64,000 bases of DNA from Eutrigla gurnardus (lineage: Eukaryota > Chordata > Actinopteri > Perciformes > Triglidae): contig OY741275.1 in the NCBI GenBank assembly GCA_963514095.1, positions 8,999,151 to 9,063,150 on the forward strand, read 5' to 3'. A model generated the notes under the pieces. The model was not told the origin of the DNA, did not search any database, and was given only the letters and a program-made list of their open reading frames with translations. Position numbers and translations under genes: made by a program. This document shows positions 23,801 to 36,591 of this stretch, piece by piece; positions within the stretch are counted from its first letter, which is position 1, and each line of letters begins with the position of its first letter.

Positions 23801-26385
23801 GTTCAAATGTCCTCTTCTTGAAGTCTCAGTGCCCAGGTGGCACATAACCTTGGCACCGATACGCCCACATCCTACTGAGCTGTTGTGTCAATAGCTGTGT
23901 TGTCAGTATCAGCAGCATGTCATGCAAATGAACCTGCTGTCCTATTATAAAATATGTAAATATGTCATTTGTAAAATGATGCAGGGTGAGAACATCAGTT
24001 TGTCAGGGGTTTTTCATGAGCGCAGCCAAAGACTAAGCAAAAGGCGAAGGGAATCATTTGGAAGATTGAGCTTGGAGTTTTGTGGTTATGAACTCAAATA
24101 TGCTGTCATCACGTGATCCATGTACAGGACTTTGGTCTCATGATTACACAACCTGTAAAATACAGACGCTTGGTCAGCACTTCTTGGCATGTGATACCAA
24201 CACACTGAAGAACGCTTTTGCATCTGTAGCCCCTTTTACACCATATTTTAGTTTCGGGATTACCACTCCTTTTTTCCGCACTGTTGTTATTAAAAGGTTC
24301 CGAGATGGAAAAGGGGTGTCAGAATCGTTGTGCCTCTGAGACGGCAACAGAGGTAGTCTCAGAGGGGAAACAATGCTCTTTGTAAATAGAGCGAACCGGC
24401 AAACCAGAACAGAAGGTGACATTTTGAAGAGGTGCAACATGCTAGACCTGCAACAAGCCCAGAAAGTTGATCCGAAGGAGCTAGAAAGCCAGTGGTTCAG
24501 CGCACAAGGCCGCCATTGTATCCAGCAACATGTTGTATGATGCACAACAACTTCGCTAGCATTTGAAGAGTCATGTAAAAATACACTCTCTATTCACCTT
24601 CCATTGTTGTTTTGGTATGCTAGGGGTAATACGTCACACTACCGCCAACACGTTGAACGTCACTCTTTTTCTGGTTCTGCAAAGCCAGGATTTTTTTGCA
24701 TTGTTCTGCGCAAACCAAAGTTCTTAATAAATGATGCCATTTCGGCATATTGAGAGCTCTTCTTTCCGTGATTACAGTGGAATTTCTGTGTAAAAACATC
24801 TTCTATGACCATGCTGAGCTTTCAACTAACAACAACCATCCACCTGGCTATTACAGTCAGAGCAACTGATGTAGCATTGAGAGGGAAGAGGTCCAGGTGG
24901 ATGATTGAGTCAAATAAACACAGACTTTCACCTAGGAGACCACTATTCAGGCAACACTGACTTATTTTACCTTACTTTTCTTAACTAATACCAATACTTT
25001 ACTTTGTCATGTACGTAACATACATACTCATTTTTCGTATCAAACCTAATCAGAATCTTTTCCCGAAACTAACCAAGTTTTTTTGTTTTGTGAGCAAACC
25101 TTAAAGCTACGGATACTTTCACACCTGGAGTTTGGGTCGAGTTAGGGTTCATTTGGTCTGAAGAAGGGATGAAATGCTGCATTATTGTGTTTTAGTTCTG
25201 GGTCAGTTCTAGTTGAGAGATCTCTCTCTTTCTTTCAGATTTTTTTAAAAAATTGTCAGAAAGCCATGTTATTTTAAGTGTGCTTTTAATCTAACAGAGA
25301 AACACTCTCCTATCATCCTAAAATGCTCCCTAAAACCAGTACTTCCTTGTTTATGAATGAAGTGGTAACACATGTTAATGGAGCGGTGCTGTGTGTGTTT
25401 AACAAATCAGCGATGGTCATCCCTGAAAACCTTCCTTCAGAAAGTGTTACCCCCAACCAGGGCCTTGTCCCCCGAACTTAGAGACTCAGAGATTTAGTCT
25501 CTGGTCCCTGTATTCAAAATGCAGAGTTCCTCAGAAAATCTCTAGTCCCTGGGGATAGTTCCTGTAGTTTGCTCACACACAGAAAGGTTTAAACCAAAGA
25601 CTTTAGATAAGAACTCACAGAGACAAACTGACAGTGTAAGGCTACTGAATTATGACTCTCCGTTTTCCATAATTTCCACAGATTCTCTTCAGTTGGTGAA
25701 ACAGTTGGTTTTCCCTCCATTCCTCACTGTTGAAAACTCCCTGGTCAAGCAGAGTTTTCACCTTGACTGTGTTATTATCTATCCAGTCCCAAAACTGCAA
25801 CAAATGACACAAGCATATAAACAGAACCACATCCATCAGGTCACCTCTGACAAATACACTGCAGGGCAGAAATGAACCATTGCTCAGTCAGTCCTATGGG
25901 TATCATTGTGTTGTGAATCACAATAATATTTACCCTTATTGTACCACTTCCACTAGCAATGTTTCACCCTGTGTCCCCTCCGGAGGCAATGTTGACGTCT
26001 CATCTCTTGGCGTACGGGCACTGAGGCGACTGTGTTATGATGATAGAGCGGACAACAGCAGAACGCCTGTTTGACAGATGGCGGGGTTAACTTTTCTCTG
26101 CTTCAGTATCCAGCAACAAACCCCGCCAGGTCCAGTGTCCTTCAGGGCGCATCAATGGAGCTTTAACTTCTGTGGTCACACGGCCGCTAGCCGTCCTACG
26201 CTGTCAGATTGAAAATGTGACATGACTCGAGGTACCGGACAGATTCAATATGTGTCCAGTGCACCCTAAACGCATCATGCTGTAGGCTCGCAAATGTGTA
26301 CTCATGTGCAAGTTGGGTCTGGGAATATATTTCTAAAGTGTTAGTCAAAAACATGTCTGTCCTCTGTTTCCCTCTCGCTCCTCAG

Positions 26386-26476
26386 AATGAAGAATAAGCT
26401 CTGGTACTTTGAGTTTGGCACCACTGAGACCATATCTGCCACCTGCAAGAAACTTAACGAATGCATAGAAGTTGAG
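26386..26476 (+). CDS. dgkg: dgkg exon: MKNKLWYFEFGT accessory-domain segment
   Basis: Preceded by tttccctctcgctcctcag and followed by GAG|gtgagt. The first base completes the Arg codon left open by the previous exon, then the exon reads MKNKLWYFEFGTTETISATC and ten more residues to VE. It ends in phase 0. The KLWYFEFGT.ET block is a hallmark of the DGK accessory domain. Length (91 bp) and phase agree with both neighbours. Confidence 0.94.
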
Positions 26477-28034
26477 GTGAGTCACAGTCTGATCAAAGCT
26501 GTCACTGAAGCATAATGGGTGAATGGTGACAAAGACTGATCGGATGTGTAACTGACAGAAATGAGGAACGATATCTTTATATATCCAAGGGTCTGCCGTA
26601 TTTCACGCAAAAAAAAGTAAAATATGACACATCTTGTGTACGCTACATGTCAATAACTTTGCTTTTCTGGCTTTTCACTGACAGACTTTTAGATGCTGTT
26701 ATTCTTTTATTTGTTGCAAAGATTTACAACAAAGTAGTTTTCTCATGTTAATGAGGCAGCCTATTCATAGCACACCATTAATGCTCCATAAAGTCACTGA
26801 TTGCCTCATTCTGTCATACAGTGCTGTATAATCTGTCACCTGGGTGCTTAAAGGACCACAAGACTCAGGAAAAAAACACATGATAAACACACCATTTAAG
26901 AAACCACTTGGGAAAATGTAAACAAGCTGCTGCCATCTCAAAGGGTTCATGTCCATCGGTTTAATCTGTTTGTTTTTTTTAACAATTCTCGTGGCCTTGA
27001 GTGAACTTCTCCAAATTTGGGAGGCATTCAACCCGAGGTGGAAATTCTAGTTTTTTATCCCTTTTCAAGCTTGACATATAACAAATATAATCATTCTAAA
27101 TGGGCCCCTTTGTATTTCCATTTGCAATGGTTGTTAATGTAATACCTGACAGGAAGTAAACTTGAACCAGCGGTTACTCAAGCAACAGAATGTCAATGGA
27201 AAGCTCTGTATTTATTGTTAGACAAATATTCAAGATGACTTAAGTGACTGAAGTTGGACACTTTCTTGAATTACTTTGTTAAAGGTTAATGTTGTGTTCA
27301 CACTACAAACACACGACAAAGCAACAGGCTGCAAGTTATTCTCATTGGAAGCCGGTGATATGTAGTTACCAAGTGACGCCTGACCTTTTTCGTGATGCTC
27401 TATGGTCAAATGTCGCAATGAAGCCTCAACCAATCATAGTTTTTGTGACCACCGATTGTAGAAAATAAAGCCCATGAGAAACTAGGGCTTACAATACTAT
27501 GACCTTAACAAGGGAGGACTGGACTTGACACATTTGACAGTATAGTGTACTGCTATCTGTTAGATGAATAATAGTCTGACTGGATAGAACTGGATGTAAA
27601 CTGTGGCAATAAGTCTGCCTTGCTCATTTCAGTTGGCATTCTCCTCCCGCTCCACTACCTGTGCTATTTTGTAAGAGCACTGTCACTGCATCCTTTGCTC
27701 AGTCCTCTCTAAGACAATTGTGATTTCTTTAAAGATTTGCAAAGAAGTGGAAATAGGTCTTGCTTTTAAAGACAAGGTAAATTCCATAAACTGTACAAAA
27801 TAACTAACAGAACAACACAATTAATTTTGCTGTTAAAATAAAATGGTCTCCATTATTGGATTATTGATAGGTAAGAAAATAGGTACTGACCACTGCAGTG
27901 GGAACACCTTTCTGTTTCCTGAAGCTGTTCATCACCAGGCTGGTAGAGTATTGTTATGTGATCTGGATGGACATAAGGCGGAAGCAACACATAATGTATG
28001 AAATTAAGCATAAGGTTGCATCACATTCTATTAC

Positions 28035-28560
28035 ATGTTAATACGAGACTTCTCTGTCAAATCCCCCCTTCTCCCTCATCTCTACTCCAGGATGTTGCTT
28101 TGCTTGAACAATATCTGGATGCTTCATGCATTACCTACCATCCAGCCTTACCTTAACCTCTTGCTTCCCTCCCTTAACCTCCCACCCTATCTTCCCTTCC
28201 TCTCCACCGGTGAGGTCCTTGACCTTGTAACTTCTAGCTGCCCCATCACCTACCCTCTTGACCCTAGCCACTCCACTCTTCTTTAGTCTATCACTTCTGA
28301 CCTCCTGCCCCTCCTAACCAATCTAATCAACATACCTCTAGTCTCAGGACATTTTCTCACTTAAAAATCTGCCACAGTCAATCCCTTTCTAAAAGAACCA
28401 ACGCCAAATCCCTTAAATATCATAAACTACAGACCTGTGTCTCTTCTTCCCTTTCTTTCCAAGACACTAGAACATGCTGGTTTTGACCAACTGCTTGTTT
28501 GATCTGGTTTCAAAGAGGGCCACTCAACTATGAGTGTCCTCATAGAGATGGAGAGGTGAA
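28035..28560 (+). pseudogene. Decayed LINE reverse transcriptase, 5' fragment (L2/CR1-like)
   Basis: Broken reading with INYRPVSLLPFLSKTLEHA around 28420-28480 and SGFKEGHST at about 28505-28530. These are the early RT blocks of L2/CR1-type LINEs. Stops and frame breaks throughout. Continues in spirit at 29160-29990. Confidence 0.6.
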
Positions 28561-29159
28561 GTCCCTCCTCTTCAGGTGTCTCCCCCTTCAGACCTTATTT
28601 CTGGCAAAATAAATAATAGGCAAGAGACAAATAATTTCTTGATCCTGTTTGAATTTGTGGCATGACACAAATTATCTTTGGCAATTTGATAGAAAGAACA
28701 ACATTTTTTTTATAGATTTGTCAGTTTTTTGCTAAACTGCTTAGTGAACTAGATCTCTTGTCAGCACAATATACTTACCTAGTTTCTTACGTAATATGTT
28801 TTATCCAGCGACACCTGTTCTTTTTATCAGCAGGGAAGTGAAAGAAGGAGCAACACTCTTTGCTTGTGTGAGCACCATCTTAATACACACCATCTTAATA
28901 CACATCTTCGCTTCGGAAAGAGACATTGGTAGAGCCACTTTTAGGTGTGCCGTCTTACGTATTTTCATGCTCTTATACTTCAACAGTTTAACAGCAAACT
29001 GTGACTTTATGGACTTGCAAATGTATCTTTTAAATTCACAAACTGTTAAACATGGTACAATTCAAACTGGATTGAAAGAATATTTGACTTGCCATTAAAT
29101 ACTGTAAATATTATAAGGTCCCATGGTGGTCAACTTGAATGGGAGGGACCCTCTCAAAA

Positions 29160-29990
29160 CTCCTCGACCTGTGACCTGTATTTGACACCGGAACCACCAT
29201 ATCCTCCGCTTCCCCCTGAGATTATTGGACGTCTCAGGCTCAGCACGCTCTATTTGCATCCTAACCGACCGGTCACTCCATTCAGGTGACATTGAAAGGT
29301 GTCTGACAGCAGGAGTCCCACAAGGCTCCATCCTGGGCCCCTTCCTCTTCTACCACAAAAGGACACTTGGTTCTGCCATACATTTGCATGGCTTCTTCTA
29401 CCACTGATATGCTGATGACACCCAGCTATCCTTGTAATTTCCCCAATTAGACATTCAGTTGGAGGGATGCATTTCTGCTTACCTGGCTGACATCTTAGAG
29501 TGGTTGTCAAGGCACCACCCAAAGCTCAACCTGGACAAGCTCTATTATCATGTGTTCTTTCAGGGGAAAGGGTCCGCTCACTGAGACCAGTTTTAAACCT
29601 CATGTTCGCTGCAAATATTGTAGCAGTCTTGGTCGATTCTTCCCTTATAACATTAGAAGGACATGCTCTTTCATCATCAGGGAAGCAGCCCAGGGGCTGA
29701 ATTATGCTGCTTGCCTGGTTTTTGTTCTTTGCAAGTTTTCCTACACTGCTTCGGTTCTCTGCTAATTGCACTGACTCCCTGTTCCCGTTTGCATCTAGTT
29801 CAAAACTTTGGTTCTGGCCAACAGGGCAGTGAAGGCATCAGCTCCTTCCTACCCCCAAACCATGGTCGCTCATCTTGGTCAAAACTCACTCTTCTTGCTA
29901 TACGGTGGTTGAATGAGCTCCCCACTGAACTCAGGGCAGCAGAGTCAAGCTCATCTTCTATTGGCACGGGCCAGTAAATAACTCACCTTT
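29160..29990 (+). pseudogene. Decayed LINE reverse transcriptase, 3' fragment (L2/CR1-like)
   Basis: Reads ILTDRSLHSGDIERCLTAGV then PQGSILGPFLF near 29310-29350 and the catalytic YADDTQL at 29408-29428. Several frameshifts and stops follow. Further on are traces of the C-terminal region (LVLANRAVKASAPSY near 29805-29850). About 0.6 kb of unrelated DNA separates it from the 5' fragment. Not functional. Confidence 0.65.
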
Positions 29991-30326
29991 TCAGCTCAAT
30001 AACCCTTCCTTGAGCTTACTTGTATCTTGTTTCTTTAAAGTGTAAATCTCTAAGCAATTGAACACTTACAATGACAATGATTCTTTTTTAATATTTGTTT
30101 AAAAAAATATACTCCCAATTTTGAATGATATCTAACTCTTGCTCCAACGTGGTTTGAATACACGTATTGTAATTACAAAAGTGCTAAATGAACATAATTT
30201 AACAAGACTATGTCATAAGGCATGTCATCTTACAGCTTCAGTGCACATACACATAATTGTTTGTATCCTTGTCAGTCTGAGATTAGATTAACAGAGTTTA
30301 ATGTCAAATTAATAATTTCCCCTTAG

Positions 30327-30528
30327 TGTGACGGTATCATCTTGGACCTCAGCAACACCTCCTTAGAGGGCATTGCTGTGCTCAACATACCAAGCATGCA
30401 CGGCGGGTCCAACCTTTGGGGCGAGTCGAAGAAGAGGAGGAACTACAACCGCATGAGCAAGAAGATTCCTGACAGGATGCCGGCCAGCACTGTAACAGAT
30501 GCTAAAGAGCTCAAATTTTGCATGCAAG
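30327..30528 (+). CDS. dgkg: dgkg exon: LSLEGIA.LNIPSMHGG segment and variable linker
   Basis: Begins after tttccccttag and ends CAAG|gtgagt, 202 bp. It encodes CDGIILDLSNTSLEGIAVLN then IPSMHGGSNLWGE, the conserved accessory-domain core. A basic, less conserved stretch follows (SKKRRNYNRMSKK) and then TVTDAKELKFCMQ. The linker resembles DGK beta in its KKRR run, while ELKFC fits DGK gamma. One base of an Asp codon is left for the next exon. Confidence 0.94.
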
Positions 30529-31149
30529 GTGAGTCAAAGCAGATAAGCATGCTGCCTGTACATCTATGTTGCAGTTTATGTTATTAACCCATACCGGGTC
30601 CACCACAGTTGTGTAGCTGCAACAAATTGCAATGAGTGATAGTCTATTTATAGAAGATATGCATGTACTGTTTTGAAGACATGGAGTCTTCAGCTTTCAG
30701 AATCCGTAAACCAACTGTATGTTGTTCAAACTATGTCTTATTAAGAAGTCGCTTTAATATGAAGTCATACAAAGTTAACCTTCGTAAATATGTGAGGAAG
30801 TTTTGTTAAAAAGATCCTTGATAATTTGCTCACCAGTATACAATTGCATGCTTTGTATTGCTGGAAAGTAGAAATTTCAAGTTTTCTAATACAGCCGAAT
30901 ACCCTTTGCATTCAAACTTCACATCTTGCTGTCACCCTGACCTCCTTAATCAAGCAGAGTTACAGAGATCGACTGTGAAAGAAGATATGTCGCCATATTG
31001 GCAAGGACTGCAATTCTGCTCTAAGCAACCCTTACTCTTGGTACTTATAGATACAACCACCAGATGGGCACAGAAAACAATGTGTATGATAATGATATCT
31101 CTTTCAGGCAGGTCGGCCTTTGCATTCTCTATTTATTAGATAGATTAGA

Positions 31150-31332
31150 TATCCCATTTAGCTTGGGAATGCCTCAGTGACCCCAGAAGGAGCTGGAAAG
31201 TGTTGCTGGGAAGAGGGGTGTCTGGAATACCTTCCAAAGCCTGCTGCCCCCATGACCCATCCCCAGATAAGCAGAAGAAAATGGATGGATGGATGGATGG
31301 ATGGATGGATGGATGGATGGATGGATGGATGG

Positions 31333-31365
<33 letters not shown>

Positions 31366-31378
31366 CGGATGGAAGGAC
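31150..31378 (+). mobile_element. LINE 3' end with (GGAT)n tail
   Basis: ggagctggaaagtgttgctg … ggtgtctggaatacc … ctgctgcccccatgacccat … gataagcagaagaaaatgg leads into (GGAT)n at 31281-31373. This is the 3' end typical of fish RTE/Rex-like LINEs; only about 130 bp before the tail remains. Confidence 0.65.
31281..31373. repeat. (GGAT)n microsatellite, LINE tail
   Basis: About 23 units of GGAT with two C substitutions, derived from the tail of the LINE fragment in front of it. Confidence 0.9.
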
Positions 31379-31757
31379 AGATGGTCTAGTTCCTTTATTG
31401 CATTTCCATTTACTCTGTGATTTATGATTGAGCTATTCCTGATTCAGTTTTCTTTTCTATGCCATTTTGTCTGAGAGTTAGGGCAAAGGGTTAACAGGTT
31501 GATACAGGAGATGGCAGAACTGGTATTAAAGTCAGTGACAACCATCAAACATGTTTTGGTACAATGCTATTAAATTACCTTCAATGTTCAGAATAGAGGC
31601 AGCAGATTGTGCAGTAAATAAATAAAGAGTTTGATATGAATCTGAGTTACAGGGTGTTTTGGAGGAGCAAACAGAGAGGTCGGGCTGCGATCGCTCTTCT
31701 TTATATCTGATCAGAGACATAGACACATTCCCAAATGAGAGTGACGAATTGAACTAT

Positions 31758-31860
31758 CAGTTCAGTTCAGTTCAGTTCAGAGCTTTATTGTCCCTCCAGG
31801 GGAAATTTGTATACATTCACAAAATTGCAGTTTGCCTTCTCAGACATTCAGAAAGTGCAC
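31758..31860 (-). mobile_element. LINE 3' tail with (CAGTT)n repeat
   Basis: On the minus strand: tcccctggagggacaataaa, then gctctgaactgaactgaactg. This is the 3' terminus and tandem tail of an L2/CR1-like fish LINE. The upstream extent (to the right) is unclear. Confidence 0.5.
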
Positions 31861-34800
31861 CTACATTGACACTGGTAAAACCATGCACTCTACGTGATTT
31901 TAAATAGAATTTACAACCAAAGATATAATGGCCACTCCAGGATGTCTGACCACTTAGTGGTTGCCTGATGTGTTGTAGCATTTTGTTCGTACTGAAATAG
32001 CACAAGTGTGATTTAAATAATTACCCTCTGTTAAATTTTCTCCACAGCAATAATTGGCTTAAAATTGACTTTTGGAAATGATTAAAGTTTCTTAATAACC
32101 AATGGTGATGTTCCCCTCCAGAGAACAACCATTTACCAGTTATAGTTTTCAAAATCAACACATTACCATTTGCAGCAGCATCATTATTTCCAATTATAGA
32201 GTCATTGGTTGATTCTGCCATGTCTGAATACTGCTGCTTAATATTTTTGTAAACAACAGAATTATAACAGACTAAGAAATTCCACACTGCTATCCATCTG
32301 GATTTTCTTTTTCTTCAAAAGAGTAGAGACTCTAGTGTTGGCCATCAGAACAGAGAAGAAATTAGCAGTAAAGTTATCAAGTGGTAGCTTTCCTTCCACA
32401 ATTTGACCACAATTTAGCACGTTCACCTTTCACGCTCCAGCCACATTCCATGTTTCAACCTAGTCTTGTTAACAGAAATTTACAAACGGCATCACTCGAT
32501 GTGTAGAGTTTTAAAGACAGTTACCCAACCGGTAGGATCTGAAAAAAAAAATGGTTGCATTTTGGGTAATGCAAGACCAAGGGTGTTGGGGGCTTTTTGG
32601 AAGTGGAAGTAAAATCCAAATGGCTGGTACCCCTTAACAAAATGAGGACCAAATACAGTTTTAGCTTCTTTTACTTTTTTTGATTAGCTAATTCTTGTGA
32701 AATGTCTTTGTGATGTAGAATATCAGTTTGGTACATGACGCCGGTGTGTCACCTACAAGGTTCATGTCCAGGCAAGGTCTTTTCTCACATCACCATTTCA
32801 ATTTGTCTCTACATTTTGGCTGAGTGAATCAAACCTTGTTTCCATGGAGCGCTCATGGCTATACTGAAGTAAAGATCAAAGGACAGGAAGACCAAAAGAT
32901 AGGACAAAAGCACCTTATTGAAAGAGTGAAGGAGGGATGACTCATGTCAGTCACTTTTGTCGTGTGTTTGTAAGTTGATGGTGTTTACCTTTTCGGAGCA
33001 TTATTTGCATTAAGAAAGCATTTTAAGTAAATGTGAGGAATATTACAACTATTGTATATTGTTTATGAACTCCATCTGTCTTTGCAGAGTTCACAATCAT
33101 TGTTGCTAATGTCTCTGCATCTACATGTCATTTAAATATAAAATTGTTACTCAGTTTCTTTACCTTTTCTTTGCAAACAGCATCATTATTTAGCAAGACA
33201 AACTGTTTTGGATAGAAGTCTTTCTGCTTTAATACAGGAACAGGCAATCATTTATGTTCATACTGGGTTTTGGGATTGTCTTGTGGGGCAATTATAAGCA
33301 CAGTCCACCTCAGTGGAGGACTCAGGCTCTCTGAGGGGCATGAGGGAAAAATATTTTTAAAAATGGGCACCAGAAATCAAAAAATGTATCGAGACAGAGT
33401 CGAGACCAAGACTAGACCATTATAATATGATAAAATGTGGAGAGTGCAAACCAGAGACACTCCTCAAACTTTTACGTTTTTTTCTCACATTTCCATAAAA
33501 CATCAAAAGGAAACAAATGGCTATATTGTCATGTTACTATGTTTGTATGTATAAGTGTACCATGATATGTCTTGATAAAATAATCAAAAAGGATAGTAGT
33601 GGTACATTTTACGTGAGAATTTTCCTTTTCTATGACCAATGTTGTTAACAAATAAATTGGTCAATGCACAGGCAATTCAGTGATATCCTTGCAGCTGTGT
33701 TCTTAACCGTCTTGAAAACAAATCCTGAGTCCTTTTTGTCTGAGAACAAGAAATGACAGAATAAAAACACGGTCAAATCTGGGAAGAGACCACCGAGGAA
33801 TAGACCTCGAGGAATAGCTGCACATGGTGGGCACCAGCATGCAGGAAGTATAGGGGACACTTCATCACGTTTTCTCCACTGGAAGGGCATCCAGAAGGCA
33901 TTTTTTTACTGTGGTTTGTAGGATTTCACAAATCTTAAAGGTTAGATCCATCAATTTTACACATGGAGTCCTACTCAACCTGTGCTACCAGTATAAGCCC
34001 GGCTCAGAAGGGAGCTTCCTTAAATTTGAGATCAGGGTTATCATGGATTAGGCTTGATACTTTTGACGGAAAGTCTGTCAGAAACGTGGGACGTGGATTT
34101 GAAAGATTCCGACATTAAGGAGATAGGGAGGGTCTAATGAATGAATTACGTTTTTGAGTTGCATTATGGGTATTGCAGGATCCAGTGTTTCTTGGGGGTT
34201 GACGCAAACTAGGGAGTAAAAGAAAACAGAATACAGAGCAGTTGTTTACACTGTGCACACAAGCACAAGTTTATCATCGTAAGTATGAGAACCTTTGCAG
34301 CCTCTATACCTTGTAAATCTTCAGCATGGTCTTAACCCTTGGCCTAAATCCGAGCCATAATCCCAAAGTAGCCTCTTGAAGAATTGACAACCAACAGCCC
34401 TCACTTGAATTTTATTTGTCATTACACAGACTGACCAGGAAAAAAATAAACCCCTCTACATTGTAATACAATCCAACAGCCCCATAGGCTTATCTAAAAT
34501 GGTTTTATGGCATGTACATGTTAATTTTGGTGTCAGAAAGGCATTTATTCCAATTTGAGGCCTTTGTTTGTGCTGGTGTTGTATTTGAATGCATATATAC
34601 ATACCATGGGTCAATTCGATAAGGTGATCATTTTTGAGAATTGTTCAATCATTTAAATTATTCATCAAGACAAAATGCCGGCCATTACCAGCCTGTTCTC
34701 ACTTGCAAGTCATCAAATACAGCAGCTTGGCCAGTGTCCCTATGCTTTGAACTATGATGCTCTATGTGAACGTGGTTATGGCAAAAGTAAAGGAGAAAGC

Positions 34801-34959
34801 TGTACTGTTAATTTCACATTCATGAGAAAAGATGGGTGGATTTGATCTAGAACTGCATTAATATGCATTAACGTTGGCCCAAAGTCAATGTTGACTCATT
34901 TGTAGTTGGACCCCAGGCAGTTTGAATTGGCAGTCACACCACTCTAGTGTTGAACACCG

Positions 34960-35545
34960 GAGATCCAGGGCCGTGTGCTCAGTCCTCTCTGGTTCACACT
35001 GGTGCACCCACGACTGCTGTTGTGAAGTTTGCAGATGACACCGTCATTGAACCAGATTACAGACAATGATGAGACTGGATATTGAGAGGAAATTGAACAT
35101 TTGGCAGAGTTGCTTAGAGAACAATTTACTGCTCACCATGCTGCTCATCAAAACTGACAAGTGGCTGTATTTCTAAAAGAAACTTAAGAATGCAAAATTC
35201 AAGTAGCAATAGAGAGCATCCTGACTAGAGTCATACCAAACTGGCATCATGGGATGTGCTCAGCCCAGTACAAGAGGGCTCTTCAGCGGGTGATTAAAAC
35301 CTGCACAGAACAATATTTGGTACAATCTCCAGAGCATCAGTGATATTGGTGACAAGAGTTGCCTGCGGAGAGCCTTAAGGATATTAAAAGACAGAACCCA
35401 CCCAGCCACAGCCTGTGTACACTGCTGCCGTCTGGCAAGTTATAGAAGTATCAGCTGCTGTACCAGCAGACTTCAAAGCAGCTTCTTTCCTCAGGCTGTG
35501 AGATGCTCAGCCATTCCTTTTTTTTTGTTTTTTTGTGTAACAAAA
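34960..35545 (+). pseudogene. Decayed LINE reverse transcriptase fragment
   Basis: VVKFADDTVIEPDY near 35020-35060 shows the catalytic FADD. Near 35380-35510 the frame reads THPATACVHCC and later YRSISCCTSRLQSSFFPQAV, the C-terminal motif common to fish LINEs. Frames are broken. A CR1/Rex1-like origin is likely, but the clade is uncertain. Confidence 0.6.
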
Positions 35546-36591
35546 TTGGACTACAAACTGCATTTTTGTTGTGCAACCATGTTGTATACTGTAAATAAGC
35601 CCTGTAACATTGTAACACCATGTAACATACTACTATATTTGTAACATATCTTCCAATGTACATACGATTGAAGTGTAGGGCCACTGACCAAGCTATTGTA
35701 TTTGATGCCTTGAGAGTGAGAATGTGTTGCCCTTATACTTGATGATTATTATGGTACAAAATAAAGAAATACCTGGGATATTATTACAATATTCCCATAT
35801 TTCCCTTTCCTTAAAATTAGACTAAAAGACCTGGTAAGCCCTTTTTTTGTTACTTGGCACATACTTGTTTTTAAATATTTCTGCGTGAATTCATTCACGT
35901 TGTGCACGTTCGAACGTGTGTTGTGGAATTCTTGTCCTCCAGAGTTGTCCCTCAGGATTAAACCTTTATATAATTAGCTCCTCCTGCTAATGCTATCTCA
36001 GAGACGAGTGCTCTAGTTCGGAGCGGTATGCATTTATGGTTTGTGCGTGCCATACAGTGTGTGTCCGTGCTAGCCCGCCTAGTGTGTATGCGTGCCTGCA
36101 TGTTTATCATACGACTAATAGTTTATGGCAGTTGCTTTCTCTGGCACAATAAACTAAAGCTTTTAAATCCATTTGCTGCAGTTAATGCAATCAGCCAGGG
36201 TTACCCAGAGTGACTGAAAGACGCCTTGGGCACTTCTGACCTCAGTGATGAAACTTCAGTCCTCTGAGTCACTGTGTATCTGCTCTGGTTTTTGTTCTGC
36301 ATGGACAGAAGCGACAACTGAGACAGACACACAGAGACAGCCTATAGGACGTATCTAATTGTAATACAGTCACATGTGTCATTGAAATGCAACCATTGCA
36401 TCTATTACAGTTCAGACTTTATTGCAAGTCATTATTCATCTCCCTTTCTCCCTCTGTTTCCGGTCGTCTTTCTACTGACGCTTTTTGATAAATCAGGCAA
36501 TGGACCTCATCCAAGAACATTTCCGTATTATTATCATAACTTTCTCAAATTTTTTTTTCATGTGGTGGGCTCGTACCAATGACGGCGTATT

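Larger units (their letters stand above)
15837..26385 (+). other. dgkg intron (10.5 kb)
   Basis: Holds the X-Y-X' duplication and a second Y copy (15931-17834), a 31-bp tandem duplication near 18135-18200, a GT microsatellite split by a solo LTR (18646-19259), and a 5'-truncated copy of the 630-bp family at about 20495-20804. Sequence at 25950-26290 looks like a decayed DNA element but is not assigned. No host coding sequence is present. Confidence 0.5.
26477..30326 (+). other. dgkg intron with decayed LINE
   Basis: A 3.85-kb intron. 26477-28030 shows nothing nameable. The remains of a LINE occupy about 28035-28560 and 29160-29990, separated by unrelated sequence. 29990-30326 leads to the acceptor without other features. 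Confidence 0.5.

Noticed and set aside
31177..31427. Frames with MDGWMDGW repeats
   Set aside because: They are the GGAT tail of a LINE, not a repeat protein.
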